This document shows positions 14,901 to 21,946 of a stretch of 25,639 nt of DNA, piece after piece. The first letter of the stretch is position 1, and each line of letters starts with the position of its first letter. The notes under the pieces are model-generated. The model made no database searches and had not been told where the DNA came from. It saw nothing but the letters and a program-made list of their open reading frames with translations. The translations under genes and the position numbers were made by a program. Origin of the DNA: an uncultured Clostridia bacterium (GTDB taxonomy: Bacteria; Bacillota; Clostridia; Lachnospirales; Anaerotignaceae); NCBI GenBank assembly GCA_910583755.1, contig CAJTZO010000035.1:1-25639 (forward strand), read 5' to 3'.

Positions 14901-16394
14901 TTATAATAAACTAATTCCCAACTCTATCATATCAATAATTGGCTTATAAAAAATACCTAAGAGAAAGTTAGTCACAATAAAAATAGCAATACCAGCTTCC
15001 ATTCTTCTGGAAAGCTTTATATGTTCTCCCTTTTTTTCTACTGGAGACCAAATAGCGATTGCAGATGGAATAAAATACATCGCATTTAATATCATACTAA
15101 TTGCTAATGTCAATAAGGTAATTAACATTTTTTGCGGAGAATAAATTGTAGCAGAAGCAAAATATAATTTTGATACAAAGCCTGCTGTCAAAGGAACCCC
15201 TACCATAGAAAGTCCACCTACTGTAAAACCAATCCCTGCTATCAGATTTTTATGTGCCGCTCCTCTTAAATCGTGAATCCCATCTTTTCCACCTGAAACA
15301 GACATTAAACCACCTGCACACAAAAATAGCATTGCTTTTGTTGCCGCATGGGCTAAAATGTGAAAACAAGCAGCAACCATACCTTCATGGTTTCCTAATC
15401 CTAATCCCATATAAAGATAGCCAATCTGTGCTGCGGAAGAATAGGCAAGCATATGTTTGATTCTTGTTTCTTTTAAGGCAGAAACAGAGCCAACCACCAT
15501 ACCTATCAATCCAAATAAAAATAATACATTTGTAATTTTCAAACTACGTATTAAGTCGATGGTAAAAACGCAATAAAACATTTTAATGTTTAAAAAGATA
15601 AAACTTTTTAATACAAGTCCAGATAAGATACTACTTGACGCTGGTGTTGCAGCCGGATGAGCACTTGCCAGCATAAAATGAAAGGGAAATACTGCACTTT
15701 TAATGGAAATACCAATAATAATCATACCAATAACAACTGCAAATGGAAAAGCATATTCTCCAGATGTTGTTAGTTGTATAATAGATTGTTGTATATTTGG
15801 CATTAAAAGATGTCCTGTAATTGTATAAAGTAAGGAAATGCCTATCAAAAAAAGCCCAGAACCCAAAAGACATATAATCAGATAATGTAAGGTTGCTGCA
15901 ATACTTTCTCCTGTTCCTTTTGCCATAATAATCGCACAAGAAGCAATGGTATTGATTTCCAAAAAAACATATGCTGTAAAAATATCATTTGTATAAATCA
16001 AAGCAAGCATAGAACCAAACAACAAATTTATCATAACAAAATAAAGATTCTGTTTTTCTGCTAAAATATCATTTTGAATAAATTTTGCGCCGCCTAACAT
16101 TGTTGTACCCATCACAAAAGAAAAGGTCAATGCCATCAATGCTTCTAAGGGCCCTGCACGTAATTCATTTCCCCATGGTGCTGGAAAATGCCCCATCATA
16201 AAGGTAAAACTTTCCTCATTTTGCCAAACATTTTCCAACAATATCATTGATAAAATACCTACAAGACATACAATCACAAAATTTATTTTTTGTGCCACCT
16301 TTCCATTTCGAAACAAAGGTGTAATAATTCCTCCAAACATAGTTAAAAAAATGCTTGCAAAAGGAATATTATGTATATAGTTTACATGTTCCAT
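14901..16394 (-). CDS. mnhD: MnhD/MbhH-type antiporter subunit D (first D-type subunit)
   Basis: A 497-residue polytopic protein of the MrpD/NuoN type. Key residues: Glu146 in AYVFLEINTI, Lys232 in GISIKSAVFPFHFMLASAHP, Lys263 in LVLKSFIFL and Lys353 in HAATKAMLFL. The spacing and position directly after subunit C match MnhD of Mrp and MbhH of membrane hydrogenases. It should carry one ion-translocation path of the complex. Its ATG overlaps the stop of mnhC (TAATG), with AGGAGG 8 nt upstream, so it is tightly coupled. It differs from the two 493-residue paralogs that follow, so it is probably the ancestral D subunit. Confidence 0.92.
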   Translation of the reverse strand: MEHVNYIHNIPFASIFLTMFGGIITPLFRNGKVAQKINFVIVCLVGILSMILLENVWQNEESFTFMMGHFPAPWGNELRAGPLEALMALTFSFVMGTTMLGGAKFIQNDILAEKQNLYFVMINLLFGSMLALIYTNDIFTAYVFLEINTIASCAIIMAKGTGESIAATLHYLIICLLGSGLFLIGISLLYTITGHLLMPNIQQSIIQLTTSGEYAFPFAVVIGMIIIGISIKSAVFPFHFMLASAHPAATPASSSILSGLVLKSFIFLNIKMFYCVFTIDLIRSLKITNVLFLFGLIGMVVGSVSALKETRIKHMLAYSSAAQIGYLYMGLGLGNHEGMVAACFHILAHAATKAMLFLCAGGLMSVSGGKDGIHDLRGAAHKNLIAGIGFTVGGLSMVGVPLTAGFVSKLYFASATIYSPQKMLITLLTLAISMILNAMYFIPSAIAIWSPVEKKGEHIKLSRRMEAGIAIFIVTNFLLGIFYKPIIDMIELGISLL

Positions 16395-16768
16395 TAATGC
16401 CCCTCCTTTTTTGCTTTTTGCATAATTTCGTCTAAATCCAGAGAGCCATAATGTTTATATAATCTTTGTACTAATGCCAGAGAAAAAGCAGTAATACTAA
16501 CAGAAACAACAATACCTGTCAATACCAAACCACTTGGTACAGGGTTAATAAATTGTTCTACAGTTGCTGTTGTTCCTTCTGTTACAATAGGGGCTGCCCT
16601 CCCAGCAATAAATCCCTTTGCAGCTAAAAATAAATATACTGCTGTATCCATAATGTTTAAACCAATAAATTTTTTAATCAAATTACGAGAAAGAAGCAGA
16701 TTCATAAATCCAATGCCAAATAATATTACCGCTGCTGCCTCATAATGATTTGTCATTAAATTTGTCAT
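16394..16768 (-). CDS. mnhC: Na+/H+ antiporter subunit C (NuoK-like)
   Basis: A 124-residue protein with three membrane segments, homologous to NuoK, MnhC and MbhG. It shows the family motif IGLNIMDTAVYLFL (35-48) in the second segment, a loop at about 55-78, and the LVLTGIVVSVSITAFSLALV third segment (81-100). It sits between the MbhE/MnhB fusion (start directly after that stop, TGAATG) and subunit D (one-base overlap), as in all Mrp operons. It should pair with subunit D in the membrane arm. Confidence 0.93.
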   Translation of the reverse strand: MTNLMTNHYEAAAVILFGIGFMNLLLSRNLIKKFIGLNIMDTAVYLFLAAKGFIAGRAAPIVTEGTTATVEQFINPVPSGLVLTGIVVSVSITAFSLALVQRLYKHYGSLDLDEIMQKAKKEGH

Positions 16769-17674
16769 TCAAATTTCTCCTTTTGTGAACAAAGCATAAA
16801 ATCCATAAATTGTACAAGCTACAATCATACCAACACAAATATTTAATGGTAATATTAATCCACCACTCAGTAATGCACCAGGTATTCCTTTTGGTATGAT
16901 ATTGGGCAAATGGTTTGCACCAGTAAAAAAAGAATATCCTTTTAAAATACAATACGTCAGCAAACAGCCCACATTAATACGAACAAAGATTTTATAAGTA
17001 AAAAACTTTTGCATTTTTTGCTGTCCATTGACAGAAGCATATAATACCAAACCTGCGCCAATAATAGCACCACCTGAAAATCCTCCCCCAGGAGAAATAT
17101 GACCATTTAATACAACATAAATACCAAACAAAAATATCAGTGGTGTCAATAAATTTGCAATTCTTTTTAAAATAATGTTTGTATCTTCTTTTTCAAACAT
17201 ATCATCTTCTTTTTGTTCTCTTTCTTCTGCTTCTGTTGTATTATATTTGTCTTTTTTTAAAAGCATTACCACACAAATAACAGCTAAAAAGAGTACATTT
17301 GATTCTCCAAATGTATCAAATGCTCTATAATCTAATATCATACCTGCCATAATGTTGGTTGCGCCTGTTTCTTCTACTCCAGATTCAATATATCTTTGTA
17401 CCACTTCATTAGATGCTGGATTGTTGCTGCCTCCAAAATAAGGTAATGTATTTACTGTCTGTAATAATATGCTGATAAATACTACAGATACAAATACACA
17501 CATTATTAAATAAAAAATTGCTTTTTTTCTGTCATTCCAAAGATATTTTTGAAAAATTGTTTTCCATTTTTCAAAATCTATTTTTTTCAAGGTCACTTTT
17601 TTTGGTGTTTCAATGGCTTCCTCTCCATTGACCCAATCCACAAAATGACGCCACTTTGACTTTTTATTCATCAT
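16769..17674 (-). CDS. mnhB: Fused MbhE (MrpA C-terminus) + MnhB antiporter subunit
   Basis: A 301-residue protein joining two normally separate pieces. Residues 1-50 are a charged cytoplasmic extension. About 52-142 match MbhE, the last part of MrpA (GATNIMAGMILDYRAFDTFGE followed by a membrane segment). About 170-295 are MnhB/MbhF (NLLTPLIFLFGIYVVLNGH, then ISPGGGFSGGAIIGAG). The acidic linker EEREQKEDDMFEKED lies between. This matches a fusion of mbhE and mbhF. Translation overlaps the preceding MbhD gene by 11 nt. The subunit likely forms part of the cation path near the MrpA C-terminal region. Confidence 0.88.
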   Translation of the reverse strand: MMNKKSKWRHFVDWVNGEEAIETPKKVTLKKIDFEKWKTIFQKYLWNDRKKAIFYLIMCVFVSVVFISILLQTVNTLPYFGGSNNPASNEVVQRYIESGVEETGATNIMAGMILDYRAFDTFGESNVLFLAVICVVMLLKKDKYNTTEAEEREQKEDDMFEKEDTNIILKRIANLLTPLIFLFGIYVVLNGHISPGGGFSGGAIIGAGLVLYASVNGQQKMQKFFTYKIFVRINVGCLLTYCILKGYSFFTGANHLPNIIPKGIPGALLSGGLILPLNICVGMIVACTIYGFYALFTKGEI

Positions 17675-17912
17675 GTGTTCCTTTAATTTGATGTACTTTT
17701 TTTAAGGTGAGGAAGAATAATATACTTGTAATCCCTGTACCAACTGCTGCCTCTGTAATTGCTAAATCAGGAGACTCCAAAAATATCCAAATCACAGACA
17801 TCACAATACTGTATGCCATAAATATAATAACCGCTCTCAGCAATCTTTTTGTAACAGAAACCAGCACAGCACATACAATTAAAAATAAAAGCAATAAATT
17901 TTCTATCAACAT
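17664..17912 (-). CDS. MbhD/DUF4040-type antiporter subunit (MrpA C-terminal part)
   Basis: An 82-residue, three-segment membrane protein corresponding to MbhD and the DUF4040 part of the MrpA C-terminus. The motif ESPDLAITEAAVGTGITSILF is diagnostic. I start it at the ATG at 17912, which overlaps the stop of the G subunit as TAATG and has GAAAGGATG upstream. The longer frame to 18002 would overlap subunit G by 91 nt and adds a charged, non-family segment. Its presence as a separate gene shows that MrpA is split here. Confidence 0.87.
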   Translation of the reverse strand: MLIENLLLLFLIVCAVLVSVTKRLLRAVIIFMAYSIVMSVIWIFLESPDLAITEAAVGTGITSILFFLTLKKVHQIKGTHDE

Positions 17913-18217
17913 TATTTTTGTTTCATCCTTTCTTCTAAATTTAAGTTTGTCAATATTTCCGCCTTTGATATCAAATGACTGCTTACTGGACTTGTTACCC
18001 ACAAAAATATCAATACTAAAAATAATTTTAGCATATGAAAAATATCAAGCCCTAATAGGATAAGTCCTATCATAACCAGTGCTGTTCCTAGTGTGTCTGC
18101 CAATGCTGCTGCATGCATACGATTTAATGTATAGTGAAAACGGTACAACCCTAATACCGTTACTGCAAAAACAAACATACCTACCAACACAAAAATTACC
18201 CCTACAATGTTATTCAC
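17912..18217 (-). CDS. mnhG: Na+/H+ antiporter subunit G
   Basis: A 101-residue protein with three membrane segments, of the MnhG/PhaG/MbhC family, recognised by LGLYRFHYTLNRMHAAALADTLGTALVMIGL. The start chosen is GTG at 18217 with GGGAGG 9 nt upstream. The frame extends to 18295, but the extra 26 residues overlap subunit F and carry no family signal. Its start overlaps the F stop (18210) by 8 nt. A small accessory subunit of the membrane antiporter complex. Confidence 0.9.
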   Translation of the reverse strand: MNNIVGVIFVLVGMFVFAVTVLGLYRFHYTLNRMHAAALADTLGTALVMIGLILLGLDIFHMLKLFLVLIFLWVTSPVSSHLISKAEILTNLNLEERMKQK

Positions 18218-18521
18218 TTTTTTCTTCCTCCCTTCTTTCTTTATATAACAACCAACCTTGATGATACAAAGTGACAATTCTGCATAATACAACAACTGCC
18301 AAAAAGCTCAGCATAGAATAAACTAATGCAATGTCTACTAAAAAAGATTCTTTTAAATACACAGATAAAATGCAAATAAAACTAACAGCTAAGGTTGCTA
18401 TAATATTAATACATATCATTCTATCTGTATATCTAGGACCTTTTAATGCTTTATACAAACATAAAAACATTAAAATAGAAAGAAAAATCATACACCCAAA
18501 CAATAGACTTTCAATTTTCAC
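18210..18521 (-). CDS. mnhF: Na+/H+ antiporter subunit F
   Basis: A 103-residue protein with three membrane segments, of the MnhF/MrpF/MbhB family. The signature GPRYTDRMICINIIATL (28-44) and DIALVYSMLSFLAVVVL (63-79) is clear. It starts with GTG (18521) with GGGAG 8 nt upstream, overlapping the end of subunit E by 11 nt. The cytoplasmic tail is charged (KERREEEKSE). Confidence 0.92.
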   Translation of the reverse strand: MKIESLLFGCMIFLSILMFLCLYKALKGPRYTDRMICINIIATLAVSFICILSVYLKESFLVDIALVYSMLSFLAVVVLCRIVTLYHQGWLLYKERREEEKSE

Positions 18522-18990
18522 CCTTTTTTCTCCCTTCTATTTTTTTGAGTTCCTGTGCAAAAACGCCATTTTCTATCTTATTTTCTTCCCTGTTGTCCAG
18601 CACATGAACTGTAAATTCTTTTTCTTCCATTCCTACAGTAATGGTTCCCGGTGTCAATGTAATCGAATTTGCTAGCAAAACTCGAAATCTTTCATCTTCT
18701 AAATGAGATGTAAATGTAATAAAAGTTGGATGCCATTCATCCATATTAGGGTTTAAAATAAGTTTGATAACAGCAATATTGGACTTTATAATCTCTAAAA
18801 ACAAAACAAAACCATATTTTATAAAATCATATACATGTCCTTTTAAAATACTTTCCTTTTTTTCCTCTCTAATAAATTTTTTTGTAAAATAAGATAATAC
18901 CCCACAGACAAAGAATCCAATGATAGCAAGTTCCATAGTTACTCTACCATTGAATAAAAACCATAATAAATACATTACAACAAATAACAT
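18511..18990 (-). CDS. mnhE: Na+/H+ antiporter subunit E
   Basis: A 159-residue MnhE/MbhA family protein. Two to three N-terminal membrane segments (1-80) are followed by a cytoplasmic domain with the hallmark LLANSITLTPGTITV (104-118). It is the first gene of the antiporter operon, with AGGAGG about 9 nt before the ATG and a roughly 300-nt leader upstream. Order E-F-G-MbhD-MbhE/B-C-D is that of archaeal and clostridial Mbh-type Mrp modules rather than the Bacillus mrpABCDEFG order. Confidence 0.92.
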   Translation of the reverse strand: MLFVVMYLLWFLFNGRVTMELAIIGFFVCGVLSYFTKKFIREEKKESILKGHVYDFIKYGFVLFLEIIKSNIAVIKLILNPNMDEWHPTFITFTSHLEDERFRVLLANSITLTPGTITVGMEEKEFTVHVLDNREENKIENGVFAQELKKIEGRKKGEN

Positions 18991-19291
18991 TTTTTCCCCT
19001 CCTTTCCTTCTTTTCCTTCTTTATTAATTTATATCAATTTTTTGTTGTCTTCCTTTTTCCAGCTATTGCCTTTTTGATTCCTTTTGTTATCATCTATCAA
19101 AATTTCTGTTTTTGTTCCATAACTTTGCTATTACACTTTCTTTCCAAAAAGCGTAAAAAAGGCACAATGAAACAGTTCATTGCACCAGCTGTCACCAACT
19201 TTTATTTTCTCTTATTTTTTTGCAGGTAACTTGCTGCAACTTTTTATCTAATCATACTATATTTTAGTATCATAAATATGCTTCTTTGTTT
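18991..19291 (-). promoter_or_regulatory. Structured 5' leader of the antiporter operon
   Basis: The roughly 295-nt untranslated leader has no credible ORF. On the minus strand a hairpin TTGCAG-CAAGTTAC-CTGCAA (19239-19220) is followed by an A-rich link. A GTGAC (19195-19191) there can pair with the GTTAC of the hairpin loop to give an H-type pseudoknot. An intrinsic terminator (19186-19155) comes directly after. CAGC of the first hairpin could alternatively pair with GCTG (19190-19187). This is the layout of a riboswitch or attenuator: aptamer-like fold, then terminator, then about 165 nt to the first gene. I do not match it to a named class. A sodium or other ion sensor would suit the genes, but that is inference. 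Confidence 0.5.
19155..19186 (-). terminator. Terminator in the antiporter operon leader
   Basis: On the minus strand GGTGCAATGAA (19186-19176), a CTGT loop and TTCATTGTGCC (19171-19161) form an 11-bp stem with two G-U pairs, followed by T6 (19160-19155). It lies between the operon promoter and its first gene, so it must be a premature, probably regulated, terminator. Confidence 0.75.
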
Positions 19292-19320
19292 ATTATGCAC
19301 TAATATAAAGGAATTGTCAA
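19292..19320 (-). promoter_or_regulatory. Promoter of the antiporter operon
   Basis: The minus strand shows TTGACA (19320-19315), a 17-nt spacer and CATAAT (19297-19292). The expected transcript begins near 19285 and carries the structured leader. Confidence 0.8.
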
Positions 19321-19430
19321 TATTTCATACCATTTCCAGATTTTGTTTTTGGTTAAAATTTAATACATAAATCAGATTTTACTATACTATTTTAACAAAA
19401 TATTCATTCAAAATCATTTTATTTCTTTTT

Positions 19431-19465
19431 AAAAAATAAAAAACTCTCTCAAATAGAGAAAGTTT
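19431..19465 (-). terminator. Terminator for nhaC, formed by the end of the repeat element
   Basis: Minus strand: AAACTTTCTC, loop TATTT, GAGAGAGTTT, then a T-rich run (TTTATTTTTT). It lies about 250 nt past the nhaC stop and is one terminal repeat of the 19439-19712 element. Confidence 0.7.
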
Positions 19466-19712
19466 CAGCTTGTCAAAAAACCTTGCGGGCTAGCCCTCAA
19501 ACTCCCACTTCTTTCTTGAAAGAAAGAAGCAAAGAACTTTCATGCGAAACTAGCGTTTCGTTAAAAAGATTGATTTTATCAGGAAAAACGCTAGTTTTTC
19601 CAGGAAAGTTTCTTGTCCAACTTTTTTTAAAAAAGTTGGTGGGTGTGGGTGAAACCCACCAAAAAAGACTTTCTTGACAGACTGAAACTCTCCCAAATAG
19701 AGAGAGTTTTTT
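19439..19712. repeat. MITE-like element with terminal inverted repeats (best copy)
   Basis: The left end (19441-19477) reads AAACTCTCTC, an AAATA loop, then AGTTTCAGCTTGTCAA. The right end read in reverse gives AAACTCTCTC, then AGTTTCAGTCTGTCAA. These are imperfect terminal inverted repeats of about 40 bp. Each end folds as an intrinsic terminator facing outward; the plus-strand one is 19685-19712. Inside are further stems: TTTCTTGAAAG, GGAAAAACGCTAGTTTTTCC, CCAACTTTTTTTAAAAAAGTTGG (a perfect palindrome apart from its centre) and GTGGGT-GTGG-GTGAAACCCAC. No transposase is present. Partial copies occur at 2823, 9535, 14745 and 21470, and a weaker one near 11669. Sits between nhaC and the antiporter operon. 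Confidence 0.75.
19685..19712 (+). terminator. Outward-facing terminator at the right end of the repeat element
   Basis: AAACTCTC (19685-19692) pairs with GAGAGTTT (19702-19709), followed by T's to 19712. No plus-strand gene precedes it locally, so it belongs to the repeat rather than to a gene. Confidence 0.6.
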
Positions 19713-19717
19713 AAAGT

Positions 19718-21262
19718 TTATTCTTCTTTTGAAATCGCAATTTTATGCAGCACAGTTAAAACTGCTACAAGACATATTACAGATACTCCCAATGTAAGCA
19801 AAAGATTTTTTGTAAATCCTGCTACAATATATCCTACCATGCAGCAAGCTGCTACACAAGCAGCATATGGAATTTGCGTAGCCACATGGTCAATATGATT
19901 ACAGCCAGCACCAGTGGAAGAAAGTATCGTTGTATCTGAAATTGGAGAACAATGGTCTCCAAATACAGAACCTGCTAAGGTTGCTGCTAAAGAAATAATG
20001 GTTAAATCTGGTGCAACTTTCGAGCAAACAGTAGCAATAATTGGTATCAAAATACCAAATGTTCCCCATGATGTTCCCATAGAAAAAGAAAGGAAGCCTG
20101 CTACCACAAAAATAATAGCTGGTATCAACATGGTTGGCATATTAGACTGCGCAACAAGATTTCCAACATATTCTCCAGTGCTTAACAAGTCACGACAAAC
20201 CCCACTGATTGTCCATGCCAGTGTCAAAATAATAATAGCACCTACCATAGATTTTACACCTTGTCCAACACCATCCATAAATTCTCTAAAGTTTAATACT
20301 TTTCTTGGTACAAAAAGTAAAAATGCTACAATCAAAGAGGCGAAACTACTAATGGCAAGAGCAGGACCAGCATCTGTATTACCAAAGCCGTCTGCAAGTG
20401 TCATACCACCTTCAAAATAACCACCAATATATAGCATAGAAAGAATGGAAAAAATAATCAAGGCTGCAATCGGAATTAATAAGTCAAATACACGACCTTT
20501 TGGAGAAATACGTAATTGATTTAATTCTTCTGCGCCAGTGCTGCTGGAAGTTCCTTCTGCATCTAATTTTCCGTGTTTTCTAGCCTGATATTCAAATTTT
20601 TCCATAGGACCAAAATCTAACTGTAAACAAGATATAATTAAAATCATTAAAATCGTTAAAATTGCATATAAATTATAAGGTATTGATTGTATAAATGATT
20701 CCATACCATTTAATCCTGTATCACCCATTTGTGAAATAACAGAAGCTGCCCATGAGGAAACAGGTGCAATAATACAAACAGGTGCAGCTGTTGCATCAAT
20801 CAAATAAGCTAATTTTGTATGAGAAATTCTCTGCTTATCTGTTACGGGTTTCATCACTGTGCCTACAGTCAAACAGTTAAAATAATCATCAATAAATATC
20901 AAAGCACCCAAGGCACAGGTTGCAAGAGATGCTCCTGTACGAGATGTAATTTTACTGCTTGCCCAGTTTCCGTATGCTCTGGAACCACCTGCTTTTGTAA
21001 TGACAACTACAAGCGCTCCCAACATCGCAAGAAAAAGAACAATTGCTGTATTATCAGCAAGCTTACTTGTCATCAATGTCATTGTTGTATCCACTGTTTT
21101 GACAATAATACCTAAGCCACTCGTAAAATGGCAAGCATAAATCAACGTACCAGAAAGAATACCAATAATTAAAGATGAAATAACTTCTTTTGTCACTAAG
21201 GCAAGACCAATTGCAATAATTGGTGGCAGCACGGACAAAAAGCCTACATTAATGGATTCCAA
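19718..21262 (-). CDS. nhaC: NhaC-family Na+/H+ antiporter
   Basis: A 514-residue polytopic membrane protein (about 12 segments) of the NhaC ion-transporter family, expected to exchange Na+ for H+ or to move an organic acid or amine with an ion. Family signatures include ALGALIFIDDYFNCLTVG (117-134) with the acidic pair Asp125-Asp126, the MKPVTDKQRISHTKLAYLID stretch (137-156), PVSSWAA (167-173), and the C-terminal GDHCSPISDTTILSSTGAG. An acidic/Ser-rich cytoplasmic loop (DAEGTSSSTGAEELNQ) divides the halves. The start is TTG at 21262 behind AGAGGGGGAA; no in-frame ATG fits. It has its own promoter. Lying upstream of a second Na+/H+ system on the same strand, it may serve pH/Na+ balance, but ion and substrate are not proven. 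Confidence 0.92.
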   Translation of the reverse strand: MESINVGFLSVLPPIIAIGLALVTKEVISSLIIGILSGTLIYACHFTSGLGIIVKTVDTTMTLMTSKLADNTAIVLFLAMLGALVVVITKAGGSRAYGNWASSKITSRTGASLATCALGALIFIDDYFNCLTVGTVMKPVTDKQRISHTKLAYLIDATAAPVCIIAPVSSWAASVISQMGDTGLNGMESFIQSIPYNLYAILTILMILIISCLQLDFGPMEKFEYQARKHGKLDAEGTSSSTGAEELNQLRISPKGRVFDLLIPIAALIIFSILSMLYIGGYFEGGMTLADGFGNTDAGPALAISSFASLIVAFLLFVPRKVLNFREFMDGVGQGVKSMVGAIIILTLAWTISGVCRDLLSTGEYVGNLVAQSNMPTMLIPAIIFVVAGFLSFSMGTSWGTFGILIPIIATVCSKVAPDLTIISLAATLAGSVFGDHCSPISDTTILSSTGAGCNHIDHVATQIPYAACVAACCMVGYIVAGFTKNLLLTLGVSVICLVAVLTVLHKIAISKEE

Positions 21263-21308
21263 AATAATTCCCCCTCTAAAATTTATTTTTTAAAATTTAA
21301 CAGTTATC

Positions 21309-21337
21309 ATCATAACATATATCTTATCAATATTCAA
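21309..21337 (-). promoter_or_regulatory. Promoter of nhaC
   Basis: The minus strand shows TTGAAT (21337-21332), a 17-nt spacer and TATGAT (21314-21309), about 47 nt before the TTG start. The rest of 21338-21469 is AT-rich with no gene seen. Confidence 0.65.
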
Positions 21338-21469
21338 TTCCATATTCTCTTGATATGCTAGTTTTATCTATTTTTTTTTGAGTTTATACATAAAACTACA
21401 AAATATTTTAAATATAATGAAATAAAATGAACAAGTTGTTAAAAAAAACAAAAAATTTGAATTTATATA

Positions 21470-21594
21470 AGCTTACTTGATTTTTTTAAAAAAAGTGAGT
21501 CAAAAAACTTTCCTGAAAAAATTAGCTTTTTTTATAAAATCAACGCAAAATCTTAAGGCTTTTTGACATATGAAACTTCCTTTTAAGAAAGCGT
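21470..21594 (-). repeat. Degraded reverse-orientation copy of the dispersed repeat
   Basis: Plus-strand ACTTTCCTGAAAAAATTAGC followed by ATAAAATCAA matches the reverse complement of the 19439-19712 core (AAACTTTCCTGGAAAAACTAGC and ATAAAATCAATC). A preceding TTTTTTTAAAAAAAGT stem and a following CTTCCTTTTAAGAAAG fragment are also shared. It ends exactly where the next promoter begins. Confidence 0.6.
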
Positions 21595-21623
21595 TTGACA
21601 AATAAATTTTTGTATAGTATAAT
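21595..21623 (+). promoter_or_regulatory. Promoter of the glycine-riboswitch transcript
   Basis: TTGACA (21595-21600), a 17-nt spacer and TATAAT (21618-21623): a perfect consensus promoter, about 28 nt before the first aptamer helix. Confidence 0.88.
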
Positions 21624-21650
21624 ATAAAAAATTAAATATTGCCAAATGAA

Positions 21651-21835
21651 GTAGCAGGAAAATTTCTAATCTTGTACAATTTGTACCATAGAAAGCCGAT
21701 GAAGCAATTTCATATCGCCAAATATGGAAGAATCTTTCAGGCAAACTGACCTGTTACTGATGGAGCTCTGGAGAGTATTTTGTTTTTTAAACAAAATCAC
21801 CGTAGGAGTAATGCTTTCAGGTTACAAGGACAGAG
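21651..21835 (+). promoter_or_regulatory. Tandem glycine riboswitch (two aptamers)
   Basis: Aptamer 1 spans 21651-21757: P1 is GTAGCAGG with CCTGTTAC, and inside are the family motifs GCCGATGAAGCAA and CTTTCAGGCAAACTGACCTG. After an 8-nt linker, aptamer 2 spans 21766-21835: P1 CTCTG with CAGAG, the GGAGAG start, CACCGTAGGAGTAA, and CTTTCAGGTTACAAGGACAGAG. These are the standard conserved segments of the gcvT-type glycine riboswitch. The 3' strand of aptamer-2 P1 (21831-21835) is also the first part of the terminator stem, so glycine-stabilised P1 should oppose termination (ON switch). Confidence 0.93.
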
Positions 21836-21875
21836 AGAAAGGCACGTTTTTTTCGCGTGTTATTCTCTCTTTTTT
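21832..21875 (+). terminator. Riboswitch-controlled terminator
   Basis: AGAGAGAA (21832-21839) pairs with TTCTCTCT (21863-21870). An inner helix GCACG (21842-21846) pairs with CGTGT (21856-21860). A T-tract follows to 21875. Four bases of the 5' arm are shared with aptamer-2 P1. Confidence 0.88.
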
Positions 21876-21946
21876 GTACCCTTTTTTTATTTTATTACAT
21901 AAAAAAGGCAATATTTACTTATTCTAAATCATAAAGGAGGCTTTTT

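Noticed and set aside
17913..18002. Longer start for the MbhD-type subunit
   Set aside because: It would overlap subunit G by 91 nt and adds a charged tail without membrane or family character; ATG 17912 is coupled to the G stop.
18218..18295. Longer start for subunit G
   Set aside because: It overlaps subunit F and adds no family sequence; GTG 18217 has a good ribosome site.
19483..19677. 64-codon plus-strand frame inside the repeat element
   Set aside because: It lies wholly within the terminal-inverted-repeat element, covers its hairpins, has no ribosome site, and the same sequence in the 9535 copy does not keep the frame. Treated as part of the repeat.
19914..20420. 168-codon plus-strand frame opposite nhaC
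   Set aside because: It is a mirror of the well-supported NhaC coding strand with no ribosome site or family features.
21724..21927. 67-codon plus-strand frame before the APC gene
   Set aside because: It overlaps both glycine-riboswitch aptamers and the terminator, and has no ribosome site.
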